A stretch of DNA of 64,000 nt from Ammoniphilus sp. YIM 78166 (GCF_004522215.1 NZ_SDLR01000006.1:194196-258195), one strand, 5' to 3'; numbered from the stretch's first letter, positions 35,005 through 43,385 are shown. Program-made: numbers and translations. Notes: a model not told the origin generated them from the sequence alone.

Positions 35005-35991
35005 TTAGTCTGGTATCACAAGTATCTTAATGTGGTCTAAATTCTCATTAAAATCCCTCATCGCTTCCTCGATTTGGGACAGAGGATAGCTTCCCGTAAT
35101 CAACGAATCAATGTCAATCATCCCCTTGGCTACCGGATTCATTAAGCGAGAAATCCACCGCATTCTAAACTCCGGTCCCCGATGCATAAAAGCCGGAAAT
35201 CTCGCCTGTATGGAGTGGTGATGGAATCGGTGCACATTGACGTTAATCGGTGCCATAATATCTGGAATGGAAACGAAAATCCCTTCATCTCTTGTCACAT
35301 CCAGGCATAGGTCAAAGTATGACTCGGCGTGAGGGTTCCAATAGCCGCAAGAATGATAAGCGACGTCCACCCCTTTGCCCTTGGTCAAATCCAGAATCGC
35401 TTCCTTCGCATCCTCCTTTTGCGTATTAATGACGATATCTGCTCCCCGTTGCTTCGCTAACTCCAAATGGGCATCCGAATAATCCAGGGCGATTAAGGTT
35501 TCCGCTCCTTTTTTCTTCAGGCCTTCTACCGCCATTTGACCTTGGAAATTCAAGCCCGCCACAACCACCGTATCTCCTAGCTCCACGCCGCTTTGGTACA
35601 CTCCGTACATCCCGACACAAATCGGTTCTCCTAAGCAAGCAAGCTTCATATCCAAACCCTCGGGGACTTTATGGAGATGCTGCACCTTGGACTTGAAATA
35701 GGTGGAAATACTATTATCCGGCCCGAAGACCATTACCTGATCGCCAACTTGGAACTCTCTTACCTTACTCCCTACCTCTACCACGACGCCTCCACCTTCG
35801 TGTCCCATCCAGGGAAAGCACGTAGGCGGCAGATCACTAGGAATAAATAGCCCTTTCCACGCTCTTAAATCCGCATCACAGATCGAGCTTTGAACCGTCT
35901 TCACTAACACTTCATCCTCTTGTAACGATAGATTACGAGACACTAGTTGCAGATCACCTGGTTTTGGCATATGCACGCATTTAGTTTCCAT
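35005..35991 (-). CDS. zinc-type alcohol/polyol dehydrogenase (MDR family)
   Basis: 328 aa. Catalytic zinc ligands appear as SSICDAD (Cys), MGHEGGG (His-Glu) and LGEPICVG (Glu as in sorbitol dehydrogenases); the four-cysteine structural zinc loop is absent (GPDNSISTYFKSK instead). The cofactor motif is VVVAGLNFQGQMAVEGLKKKG. First gene of the operon, start at 35991 after GGGGG. With the Gfo/Idh enzyme it suggests a two-step oxidation of a polyol or hydroxy acid. Confidence 0.85.
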   Translation of the reverse strand: METKCVHMPKPGDLQLVSRNLSLQEDEVLVKTVQSSICDADLRAWKGLFIPSDLPPTCFPWMGHEGGGVVVEVGSKVREFQVGDQVMVFGPDNSISTYFKSKVQHLHKVPEGLDMKLACLGEPICVGMYGVYQSGVELGDTVVVAGLNFQGQMAVEGLKKKGAETLIALDYSDAHLELAKQRGADIVINTQKEDAKEAILDLTKGKGVDVAYHSCGYWNPHAESYFDLCLDVTRDEGIFVSIPDIMAPINVNVHRFHHHSIQARFPAFMHRGPEFRMRWISRLMNPVAKGMIDIDSLITGSYPLSQIEEAMRDFNENLDHIKILVIPD

Positions 35992-36127
35992 CTTCGCAGC
36001 CCCCTTGCCTCATTCGTTTGAATTTGATGAGTTTGCTAAGCGTAATGAGATCATCCCGCTCTCCTCAATCTATAGGTATGCGCTTACATCCAAAGATATG
36101 ATCTTCGGTTTTTCATATCTGCATATA

Positions 36128-36187
36128 GAGAGAGGAGAGAGAGGAGAGAGAGGAGAGAGTGCCTGTCACTCCCCGATTTTTGTCGAT
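36128..36187 (+). repeat. GAGAGAG microsatellite leading into a dispersed repeat head
   Basis: (GAGAGAG)n spans about 30 bp and merges into AGAGTGCCTGTCACTCCCCG ... GTCGAT at 36156-36187. The purine run looks like slippage of the first bases of the repeat itself. Confidence 0.85.
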
Positions 36188-36197
36188 AACGGACGTC

Positions 36198-36299
36198 TTA
36201 CTTTTTGTCTATTGACAGCAGTGTGATAACAACTAAAATAATCGATGCGATCAAATGACCAAATCCGTTTAGTGGATTCAGTGCTTCACTTGTCTCCAC
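36198..36299 (-). pseudogene. decayed copy of the holin-like toxin gene
   Basis: Reads EALNPLNGFGHLIASIILVV and on to SIDKK-stop, nearly the same as the toxin at 16331, but the MTVY start and the RBS are replaced (GTGGAGACAAGT). Similarity starts right after the dispersed repeat head ends at 36187, and neither antitoxin promoter nor terminator arm is present. It is on the same strand as the original. Confidence 0.7.
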
Positions 36300-36393
36300 T
36301 ATTAGGACAGAACTAGAAGAAGGAAGTATGCCCAAAAGGCTATTCTATGTAGTTCAGCGAAAAACAAGGGTTTATAGTGCCCGCATGATAACA

Positions 36394-36423
36394 AACAGCG
36401 TCCTTAGTATAAAGGACGCTGTT
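36394..36423 (-). terminator. terminator of the selenoprotein operon
   Basis: Twelve-base-pair perfect stem AACAGCGTCCTT / AAGGACGCTGTT with a 6-nt loop, about 80 bp after the selenoprotein stop. Apart from this, 36300-36505 shows nothing. Confidence 0.65.
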
Positions 36424-36505
36424 AAAACTCAACCATTTTTTAAAATGAAGTGGATCATCCTAATCCATCTTCTCTCATGTCTTTCTACCAAAATCCCTAT
36501 TTATT

Positions 36506-37051
36506 TTAAAGATCGAACCAATCCCCTGTCAGAACAGCCAGTACTTCATCCGCAATTCTTTTCGCTTCCTGGTTCAATGCATCGGGAAGGGCTGTTGCGA
36601 TCGGGTGAAATACCTCCACAATGTGGTAGCGACTAAATCCTTGCACCTGGGCAGCCAGCCTTCCCTGCTCCATAAACTTATCGGTACAGATGGCGGCAGA
36701 TGGTATGCCGATCTTTTCCAAATATATTCCGTCAAGCACACTGCTTGAACTGCATGATCCTCAGTCCCCAATACCTGCTATGACCCCATGGCTTGATCTG
36801 AGCTGTTCAAGCATGGCCTCCGGGAAAGGCAAGGAAGGATTTTTCTTATCGATCCAAATGATCTCCAGGCGATGTCTTCTTTTAAGTTCTTCAGCTAATG
36901 CCGACAGCAGAACTTCTGAGTTTCTTTTCCCATTATTGATAAAGACAATCCTTTTTCCGTCCACTTCTGAAAGTCTTGGGGCCAAATGATTCTCCGCTTC
37001 CACAGGTCCTTCTGTAGGATCGAGTACAACCATCTTTTCATTGGTATTCAT
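36506..37051 (-). CDS. UGSC-motif selenoprotein (in-frame UGA at 36761-36763)
   Basis: Two abutting frames in the same phase are joined by one TGA: 96 codons end in GVIAGIGD, then TGA, then GSCSSSSVLDGIYLEKIGIP and a further 64 residues. Read as selenocysteine (residue 97) it gives a 181-aa protein with GIGD-U-GSC, the motif of the family known as UGSC (seleno)proteins. The second half has no start codon or RBS of its own. A hairpin directly after the UGA fits a bacterial SECIS. The first half resembles a Rossmann-like alpha/beta domain. U-G-S-C suggests selenyl-sulfide redox chemistry, but no reaction is known to me. Last gene of the FAD/TRAP operon. If the cell lacked Sec machinery this would be a pseudogene. 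Confidence 0.8.
36731..36763 (-). promoter_or_regulatory. candidate bacterial SECIS element with its UGA
   Basis: Counting the U of UGA as 1, nucleotides 16-22 (UCAAGCA) pair with 26-32 (UGCUUGA) and G14 with C33 around a bulged U15; the loop is G23-U24-G25. In E. coli fdhF the SelB-contacting loop bases are also G23 and U24, with a bulged U at 17. The stem is perfect over 7 bp. Confidence 0.75.
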
Positions 37052-37113
37052 GCCTCTTCCTCCTTTATCGAAGTTATGTCCTTACCGGGCCAACGACCCG
37101 ATTAGCAATCGCT

Positions 37114-38154
37114 TCAGGTAAATCCTGACAAGTGAATCTGCTTCGTTACTGCAACGGTTTGACTGATACTTCCCCAACCCGGAATAAAAGAGGAAAAACG
37201 GCCAGCAGGACCGCCTCCAGTCAATAATAATAGATCATCAGGAGAAGGAACCGCAGAGATCCATTCGTCTTCCGCTTCTCCAATTGGTTGGAGCTGCAAA
37301 CCAAATCGGTAATAATCGGATTTCTTTCTTCTGGCATGTTCGAAAAGGAATTGTCTGACTTGTGATTTATTCCAGCCATATTCCAATAAAGTATCCAAAT
37401 GTTCAGGACAAAACACAACTACACTTTGCGTGCTTCTTTGCATATGAAACGTCGCCACGTCTGTCATGACGTCGGCTACGGACAGGAGAAGCCCTTCTGG
37501 AGAATGAGCAACATGGTTATTGATCTGGTGGGGTCCTTCGGAAGCAAAAGCAGTGACTGTACTCTGGCTTCGCTTAAAACCTCTCTCAACATGGAGGGGC
37601 TCCCACTCCGCGCCTTCGGCTTCACCAATGCAAAAACTGATCTTGCCCGGGTGTCCGATGGTCGTTTGATCGAATTGAGAAGAGCCGCCTGCATTTTTCA
37701 GGATAAGCCCGATAGCCCGGCCAATTGTAGCGTTGGCGCGATGACCTCCCGCCATGAGATTTTTTCCCGTATTGATCCCAATTTGGTGGATGATAGGACC
37801 GTTGACAATGAGAAGGATGGAAGCCCCCCCTGTACTTGAAGTTGGACCGTGAACGCCAAATTGGGGATCGAGCACCGCTTCCATTGCAGCCATAACGACA
37901 GGCATATAAGTGGGTAAACACCCGGCCATGACCGCATTAATCGCTATCTTTTCAGCTGAAATGAACCGGTTTCTCTCAGGAATCCCGCCTACTATATGAT
38001 GAGGCTCCATCTTTACATAGTCTAGCATCGCCTGTACCCGCTCCGGCGTAGGAGGAATAATCGGCAACCCATCTGTCCAGCCCTGTTCAAAAAAGTGATC
38101 CACCACTTCGTAAGAATGGTTGAATTCTAAAGATCTGGATGAAAATCTAGCCAT
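37114..38154 (-). CDS. conserved protein of unknown function, partner of the UGSC selenoprotein
   Basis: 346 aa. I recognise a conserved pattern but no function: GWTDGLPIIPPTPERV (26-40), AINAVMAGCLPTYMPVVMAA (Cys79), ILLIVNGPIIHQIGINTG, GGHRANATIGRAIGLILKNAG, GEAEGAEWEPLHVERGF and a glycine-rich GGGPAGRFSSFIPGWG near the end. Few hydrophobic segments, no signal peptide: cytoplasmic. The start at 38154 follows AAGGAG; the longer frame to 38205 has none. It lies 62 bp upstream of the selenoprotein gene, and Cys79 could partner the selenocysteine (inference). Confidence 0.75.
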   Translation of the reverse strand: MARFSSRSLEFNHSYEVVDHFFEQGWTDGLPIIPPTPERVQAMLDYVKMEPHHIVGGIPERNRFISAEKIAINAVMAGCLPTYMPVVMAAMEAVLDPQFGVHGPTSSTGGASILLIVNGPIIHQIGINTGKNLMAGGHRANATIGRAIGLILKNAGGSSQFDQTTIGHPGKISFCIGEAEGAEWEPLHVERGFKRSQSTVTAFASEGPHQINNHVAHSPEGLLLSVADVMTDVATFHMQRSTQSVVVFCPEHLDTLLEYGWNKSQVRQFLFEHARRKKSDYYRFGLQLQPIGEAEDEWISAVPSPDDLLLLTGGGPAGRFSSFIPGWGSISQTVAVTKQIHLSGFT

Positions 38155-38177
38155 TCTATCAACTCCTTCATAGATTA

Positions 38178-39461
38178 TTACGGCCCTAGCACGCTCGGCA
38201 GCCACATCGATATTTGGGGAATATACGTAATCAGCATTAAATCAATTGTTAACACCAAAATGAACGGCAGAATGGCTCGAATGAGCTGATCAAGCGGGAT
38301 ATTCGCAATACCTTGTACAATGAAGAGATCCAATCCTACAGGCGGCGTAATCAAGCCCAAGGCTAGGTTGACTACCATGATGAGTCCAAAGAATACGGGA
38401 TCGATCCCCACACCGGTAACCAGGGGCAGAAATAGCGGAGCGAGAATCGTGATAGCCGCGGAGGCATTCAAAAAGCACCCAGTCACAAAAAGCACCATAT
38501 TGATCAGCAGTAAAATGAAATACTTATTATCCGTAAAATTCGTGATCATAGCCGCTAATTTCTGAGGAACCTGTTCAGCTGTCAGCAGCCAGCCGAAAAC
38601 ATTCGCCGCTGCGATAATGAAAATGACCATGGCCGTCGTGATTCCTGCCTGCAAAAGCACTTGCGGAAGATGTTTGATCTTCAGATCTTTATACACAAAC
38701 ATTCCAATTATAAGCGCATAAGCGGCTGCAATTGCTGCCGATTCCGTTGGAGTAAAGATCCCTGTACGGATTCCTCCAATGATAATGATGGGTAGAAATA
38801 GAGCCCAAATACCTTCTTTAAGAGCTTTTCTAAAAGTAATGATTTCAAATTTCCCGCCCTCGGTGTCATATCCCTTTTTCCGCGCGGTATAGTAATTTAA
38901 CGCCATAATGGATAATCCTATTAAAATTCCTGGTATGATTCCGGCCGTAAATAAAGCTCCGATGGATACCCCTGCCGTCACCCCATAGACGATCATAGGA
39001 ATACTGGGAGGGATGACGACTGCGATCGTTCCGGCTGTAGCAACCGTAGAAGCAGCAAACCCCTTGTCATATCCTTTTTTCTCCATCGCCGGGATCATCA
39101 TTTTCCCGACTGCGGCTGTATCCGCTGCCCCTGAGCCGGATATTCCAGCAAAAAACATCGACGCCAACGTCGATACTTGGGCCAATCCGCCCCGCAGCCA
39201 GCCCACGCAGGCATAAGCCATATTGGTAATGCGCTGAGCCATCGTTCCAACCATCATGAGTTCTCCAGCGAGCATGAAAAAAGGAATAGCTAGCAATGGG
39301 AACGAGTCCACGGCTGTAAAGTACCGCTGGACAACGACGGTCAGGGGAAGGTTCGCATCACTGAATGTCAGGCCCCCTACAGCAGCTAAAGACAGAGCGA
39401 TGGCGATGGGAACACCAAGGAACATAAGAGCAAACAATATAGAGGAAACGGCTAATAACAT
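38178..39461 (-). CDS. dctM: TRAP transporter large permease (DctM), system 2
   Basis: 427 aa, about 12 helices. Nearly identical along its length to the DctM of the sulfolactate island (52656-53939): both have MFFAGISGSGAADTAAVGKM and GVTAGVSIGALFTAGIIPGI. This close match with diverged binding proteins indicates recent duplication. The frame runs to 39596, but AAGGAGG precedes the ATG at 39461. Confidence 0.94.
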   Translation of the reverse strand: MLLAVSSILFALMFLGVPIAIALSLAAVGGLTFSDANLPLTVVVQRYFTAVDSFPLLAIPFFMLAGELMMVGTMAQRITNMAYACVGWLRGGLAQVSTLASMFFAGISGSGAADTAAVGKMMIPAMEKKGYDKGFAASTVATAGTIAVVIPPSIPMIVYGVTAGVSIGALFTAGIIPGILIGLSIMALNYYTARKKGYDTEGGKFEIITFRKALKEGIWALFLPIIIIGGIRTGIFTPTESAAIAAAYALIIGMFVYKDLKIKHLPQVLLQAGITTAMVIFIIAAANVFGWLLTAEQVPQKLAAMITNFTDNKYFILLLINMVLFVTGCFLNASAAITILAPLFLPLVTGVGIDPVFFGLIMVVNLALGLITPPVGLDLFIVQGIANIPLDQLIRAILPFILVLTIDLMLITYIPQISMWLPSVLGP

Positions 39462-39472
39462 GATGTCCTCCT

Positions 39473-40051
39473 TTACCCGACATTCTCTGCCGTAACGGCA
39501 GGAGACTCTTCTTCCTTCACGTTTTTTCTCACCTTTCCTCCAGTCAGATCCTGAAGCAAAAAAGAAACCGAGTGGATGAAGCAGATGAGCGAACAAGCCA
39601 CAATCGCCGTATACATATACCCCATATTCATGCCAAGGGAAGGAGATAACTGGCCGCTTGTGATCTTCATCATGGCTAAACCTTTGACAAAAAGAACAGA
39701 AAAGAGCGTCATGTTAAGCAATTCCACTACTATGCCAACACGTCGCTTCCACATGAGCGGAAGAAAGTTAATGATGATTTCCACTTGCGCATGTCCCTTT
39801 AATTTATAGACAACACCTATCCCTAAGAATACAATCCAGATGAATAAATATCGGATCAGCTCTTCCAGCCAGGGAAAATTTAATAGAGATAAATTCACGC
39901 CTGATAACGTATCCATGACCAACGGACTTTGCAATACATATCGAGAAAAAACCTGATAAACAGTACACACAAACGCTACGGCCATGAAGATGATCATGAT
40001 ATATCTGCAGATTCGATCGGTCCAATGACTGAATAGTTGAATCGCCTTCAT
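39473..40051 (-). CDS. dctQ: TRAP transporter small permease (DctQ), system 2
   Basis: 192 aa, four helices plus a polar C-terminal tail. FPWLEELIRYLFIWIVFLGIG is the DctQ signature. Very similar to the DctQ at 53956 (shared LKGHAQVEIIINFLP-type segment). Start after AAAGGAG; 11 bp before dctM. Confidence 0.92.
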   Translation of the reverse strand: MKAIQLFSHWTDRICRYIMIIFMAVAFVCTVYQVFSRYVLQSPLVMDTLSGVNLSLLNFPWLEELIRYLFIWIVFLGIGVVYKLKGHAQVEIIINFLPLMWKRRVGIVVELLNMTLFSVLFVKGLAMMKITSGQLSPSLGMNMGYMYTAIVACSLICFIHSVSFLLQDLTGGKVRKNVKEEESPAVTAENVG

Positions 40052-40080
40052 CCTCTTCTCCTTTAGTATAAAGTATGGGT

Positions 40081-40118
40081 TTCATCCAGCCTATGGGACG
40101 TTTCGTAGGCTGGATGAA
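40081..40118 (-). promoter_or_regulatory. intercistronic hairpin between dctP and dctQ, system 2
   Basis: A 13-bp perfect stem TTCATCCAGCCTA / TAGGCTGGATGAA with a 12-nt loop and no T-run, 12 bp from the dctP stop. Confidence 0.65.
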
Positions 40119-40129
40119 TTGGGTCCTTG

Positions 40130-41191
40130 TTAACGCTTTCTAATCTCTTCAACTAGTTTGTATGCATCCTCGCCAAACTCTTTCCTGAACATCTCATAGA
40201 CCGGGGTCACCGCTTCACGGAAGGCATCCGCTTGAGGATGAGTAACGGTCACGTTTAATTCCGCCAATTTTTGCTCCAAGCTCTTTTCTTCCTCGAGAAT
40301 TAATTGCCGCTCATACTCAGCAGAAGCCTTAGCGGCCTGCTCTACCCATCCCTGTTGCTCGCTGTTCAGCTTCGACCAAGTGGCTTCGGACATGTGCAGC
40401 AATTGAGCGGAGTACACATAATTAATGAAGGCTACACTTGATGCAACTTCGTTAAATTTGCTGTTGAGATACGTATTGATAGCTCCTTCTGCTCCATTAA
40501 TGAGTTTCGTTTCCAAACCTGTATACACTTCTCCAAACGGAAGCGGTGTCGGAGTAGCTCCCAAAACTTCCCACGTCTTGATATAATAAGGATCTTCTAG
40601 CGTTCGGACCTTCTTCCCCCTCAAATCTTCGATCCCATTCACCGGGGTTGTTCCATAGTAGCTTCGGGCTCCACCGATCCAATAGGCAATGGGACGAATT
40701 CCTTTTTGAATAAGCGGAGGATGAAGTTTGTCCTGAATAGCCGGATTATCCATCGCTGCAAAGGCATCCTCATAGCTTCCGAACAGGAAAGGAAGGCTAA
40801 ACACTTGATATTCTGGATTAAACCTGCCCGTCAGCGCAGAAGTGGTCGTCACGACATCGACTGAGCCCATTTGCAGCCCTTCTAGTAAATCTCTTTCATT
40901 CCCTAGGGAACCGCTGGAGAAAACTTCAACCTCCATCTGCCCTCCGGATACTTCCTTTAATACTTCTGCAAATTTTACCGACCCTTTATGAAAAGGATGA
41001 CTCTCTGGCTGAACATGGGCCAGCTTGAACACGATTTTTTTTGCAGAACCCTCCGCAGTTGGAGCAGAAGACGTTCCTTCACCGGCGGGCGCGGAGTTTG
41101 AAGATGAACTGCCGCCGCAACCGAGAAGAACCGTACTCATGACTAGCAATGACCCCAAAGCAAGACTAAACATTCTACTATGTTTCTTCAT
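40130..41191 (-). CDS. dctP: TRAP transporter substrate-binding lipoprotein (DctP), system 2
   Basis: 353 aa. Lipobox LLVMSTVLLGCGG; mature fold with AHVQPESHPFHKGSVKFAEV, VEVFSSGSLGNERDLLEGLQ and GKKVRTLEDPYYIKTWEVLG. The usual RVQ/RIP arginine motif is RTLEDPYY here, and IGGARSYYGTTPVNG differs from system 3, so ligand specificity has probably changed. Overlaps the GntR stop by 14 bp. Confidence 0.92.
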   Translation of the reverse strand: MKKHSRMFSLALGSLLVMSTVLLGCGGSSSSNSAPAGEGTSSAPTAEGSAKKIVFKLAHVQPESHPFHKGSVKFAEVLKEVSGGQMEVEVFSSGSLGNERDLLEGLQMGSVDVVTTTSALTGRFNPEYQVFSLPFLFGSYEDAFAAMDNPAIQDKLHPPLIQKGIRPIAYWIGGARSYYGTTPVNGIEDLRGKKVRTLEDPYYIKTWEVLGATPTPLPFGEVYTGLETKLINGAEGAINTYLNSKFNEVASSVAFINYVYSAQLLHMSEATWSKLNSEQQGWVEQAAKASAEYERQLILEEEKSLEQKLAELNVTVTHPQADAFREAVTPVYEMFRKEFGEDAYKLVEEIRKR

Positions 41192-41903
41192 CTTTATGGA
41201 TCCCCCTCTTAGAGAACATAGAAACCAGGATATCTTGTGCTGTACTTAAATGGTGTCTCAGGATTCGAACCGCTTCCTCTGGGTTGCCCGCTTTCAGCGC
41301 TTCTAGAATTTGATGATGCTCCTCCACCCCCGCTTCTGCCCACTCCGGGTCCATCAAGGAGTAATAGCGAAAGAGCGAAAACGTATCGTTAAGAGAATCC
41401 AAGAATTGCTTTAGGCGCCTATTTTTTAAAGCTGAAACAATAACCATGTGAAATTGGGTATTGATTTCCCGCAACCCTTGGATATTGTTATCTGCCAGAA
41501 ATACTTCCGATTGAGCTAGACAACTTTCCATGTGTTGTATGATCTCATGATCGTTGGGAGAGATCGCTTTGAGCCCTTCGGTTTCTACCATCAATCGAAT
41601 CTCGTAAATTTCAATAATATCTTGAATCGTAGGAATCGAGACAATGACCTTGCGACCCGGGAGCATGGTTACGAGATTTTCTGTTTCCAGCGTACGCAAG
41701 GCTTCACGAACCGGAGTGCGGCTTACAGAAAGCTTGGCAGCAATTTTATTCTCGCTTAACAGCTGCCCTGGCTTCAGCTTTCCATCAAGAATGGCTTTTC
41801 TTATGGCCTGAAAAACAACTTCTCTTAGAGGAACAAAAGAGGGGATATCCGTCAGCCCCTCCATATCAATGTCTTGGTCAATAATATCTGCGTAGGTTTC
41901 CAT
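41178..41903 (-). CDS. GntR-family regulator, FCD subfamily
   Basis: 241 aa. Winged helix with LLSENKIAAKLSVSRTPVREALRTLE; FCD domain with FHMVIVSALKNRRL and HHQILEAL. It is the second gene of the operon, just before dctP, so it should autoregulate; a TGTATACA palindrome at the operon promoter is its best operator candidate. Start at 41903 after GGGGGG. Confidence 0.88.
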   Translation of the reverse strand: METYADIIDQDIDMEGLTDIPSFVPLREVVFQAIRKAILDGKLKPGQLLSENKIAAKLSVSRTPVREALRTLETENLVTMLPGRKVIVSIPTIQDIIEIYEIRLMVETEGLKAISPNDHEIIQHMESCLAQSEVFLADNNIQGLREINTQFHMVIVSALKNRRLKQFLDSLNDTFSLFRYYSLMDPEWAEAGVEEHHQILEALKAGNPEEAVRILRHHLSTAQDILVSMFSKRGIHKDEET

Positions 41904-41926
41904 TGTTGTCCCCCCAACTTTTATAT

Positions 41927-43291
41927 TTAACGATTAACTTGCTTTACTCTTCTCTCTCGATCCCCAAGAAACACGCCCCGCTCTTCTAAACATTCTTGCA
42001 ATTTAGGGACATTCAGCTCAGGGATATCGACATTATCTTTTACAGCAAGAGCTGCTGCTACTCCGGCTCCCTCTCCCATTACCAGGCAAGGTGCCATATT
42101 TCTCGTTGCGCCGTGCGCATACGAAGTCGCAGAAATACATCTGCCTGCCACCAACACATTGCTTAAGCCTTTCGGAATCATTGAACGCAGCGGAATATCA
42201 AACGCTCCATCATCCCCGATTTGGTAGAAATAAGCTTGGCCCGTATCCGGGTCATGGATATCCACAGGGAAACAAATTTGCCCGATAGTATCCTCAAACT
42301 TGCGTCCGGAATTGACATCCTCATCATTGATTTCATATAAGCCTTCAATATTTCGCGTTTCTCTCACTCCTGCGAAGACAGAAGGGACAAAGTAGGCATC
42401 TTCAAATCCAGGCACATGATCTTTTAAAAATTGGCTAATTCGATAGATTTGATCGGTTAATTCCACCGTCGCACGGGATAACGCAAGCGGGTCCGTACCA
42501 TCCACGCCAACCACAGCAGAGGTGTTCACATTAATGTGATTGGGCCAAACGGTATTGAAAAACACTTTATGATCCTCATTCGGGAAAATGTTATTCTCAC
42601 GGATGATATCATTCCATTGGCTAAACGCTCCATTAAAGTATACAGGAAAAGGTACCGGATGGTCAGCCCTTGTTGCCATCGCAGGCTGTCTAACAGCAAT
42701 CGCATCCGCAATCGCCTGGTTGTTCGTTCCAAAACAACGGAGCACCATGGACACAGGCTGCATTTTTCCTGTCTCCTTATCCCCCTTGCGGTAATTGGCC
42801 CCCGCCATTACGGCGACATCGGCATCTCCGCTAGCGTCAATGTAAGTCTTCGCGCGAACGGTGCGCACGCCTCCTTTTACTCCTAGTTGAACGCTCTGGA
42901 TTTTTCCGCCTTCGGCTTCAACTCCGATTACGTTCGTGCCATAAAGCACCGTCACTCCCGCTTCTGCCAGCAATTGAGTGGAAAGAACTCGGAACAGTTC
43001 ACCATCTACCGGTGTCACGGAATGAACAAAATCCCCATACGGGATATGCCCAACCGCTCCCCCCATCTTAATGAGTCGGTCGACAATTTCCTGCGCCATG
43101 CCAAAAACAACCTGGCGACCCAATTTAGTTATGTAGTTATGGAGACAAAGTCCCGTTGTGGCATTGCCGCCCACAAATGGCTTCGCTTCTATTAGGATAG
43201 TCTTTACTCCACTTCTTGCAGCCGCTGTAGCCGCCGCAATTCCCGTGACACCGCCTCCAATAACGAGAACCTCACAATCCAGATGTTGCAT
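41927..43291 (-). CDS. FAD-dependent oxidoreductase (FAD_oxidored family)
   Basis: 454 aa. FAD fold VLVIGGGVTGIAAATAAARS at the N-terminus, GGNATTGLCLHNYIT near 45, YIDASGDADVAVMAGANYRKG near 165 and a C-terminal second FAD motif SNVLVAGRCISATSYAHGA. The family includes fumarate reductase-like and HdrA-like enzymes; substrate unknown. First gene of the selenoprotein operon, start at 43291 after AAAAGGAGG; the longer frame to 43354 lies in the promoter. Confidence 0.87.
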   Translation of the reverse strand: MQHLDCEVLVIGGGVTGIAAATAAARSGVKTILIEAKPFVGGNATTGLCLHNYITKLGRQVVFGMAQEIVDRLIKMGGAVGHIPYGDFVHSVTPVDGELFRVLSTQLLAEAGVTVLYGTNVIGVEAEGGKIQSVQLGVKGGVRTVRAKTYIDASGDADVAVMAGANYRKGDKETGKMQPVSMVLRCFGTNNQAIADAIAVRQPAMATRADHPVPFPVYFNGAFSQWNDIIRENNIFPNEDHKVFFNTVWPNHINVNTSAVVGVDGTDPLALSRATVELTDQIYRISQFLKDHVPGFEDAYFVPSVFAGVRETRNIEGLYEINDEDVNSGRKFEDTIGQICFPVDIHDPDTGQAYFYQIGDDGAFDIPLRSMIPKGLSNVLVAGRCISATSYAHGATRNMAPCLVMGEGAGVAAALAVKDNVDIPELNVPKLQECLEERGVFLGDRERRVKQVNR

Positions 43292-43345
43292 TCGAAAAAC
43301 CTCCTTTTGTTTTTGCATCCATGTGTGCTTGTGTTCTTGTGTGCT

Positions 43346-43385
43346 TGTATACATGTATTATATTACCATTTTAGAATTTTGTAAA
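43346..43385 (-). promoter_or_regulatory. sigma-A promoter and GntR-type operator of the selenoprotein operon
   Basis: Minus strand TTTACA (43380-43385), 17-nt spacer, TATAAT (43357-43362), then TGTATACA (43346-43353) where transcription begins. FCD-type GntR proteins often bind palindromes centred on GTATAC. CACAAG/CACAAG direct repeats follow in the leader. Confidence 0.65.

Noticed and set aside
36005..36226. 73-aa plus frame containing ESACHSPIFVD
   Set aside because: Composed of promoter region, GAGAGA tract and repeat head; it only repeats the repeat-encoded peptide.
36328..36636. 102-aa plus frame
   Set aside because: Crosses a terminator and the antisense of the selenoprotein gene; no RBS.
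36506..36739. Separate 77-aa protein starting at GTG 36739
   Set aside because: No RBS, starts in the middle of the SECIS stem; better explained as the second half of the selenoprotein.
37399..37839. 146-aa plus frame antisense to the WTDGLP protein gene
   Set aside because: Antisense shadow; codon pattern and motifs support the minus-strand gene.
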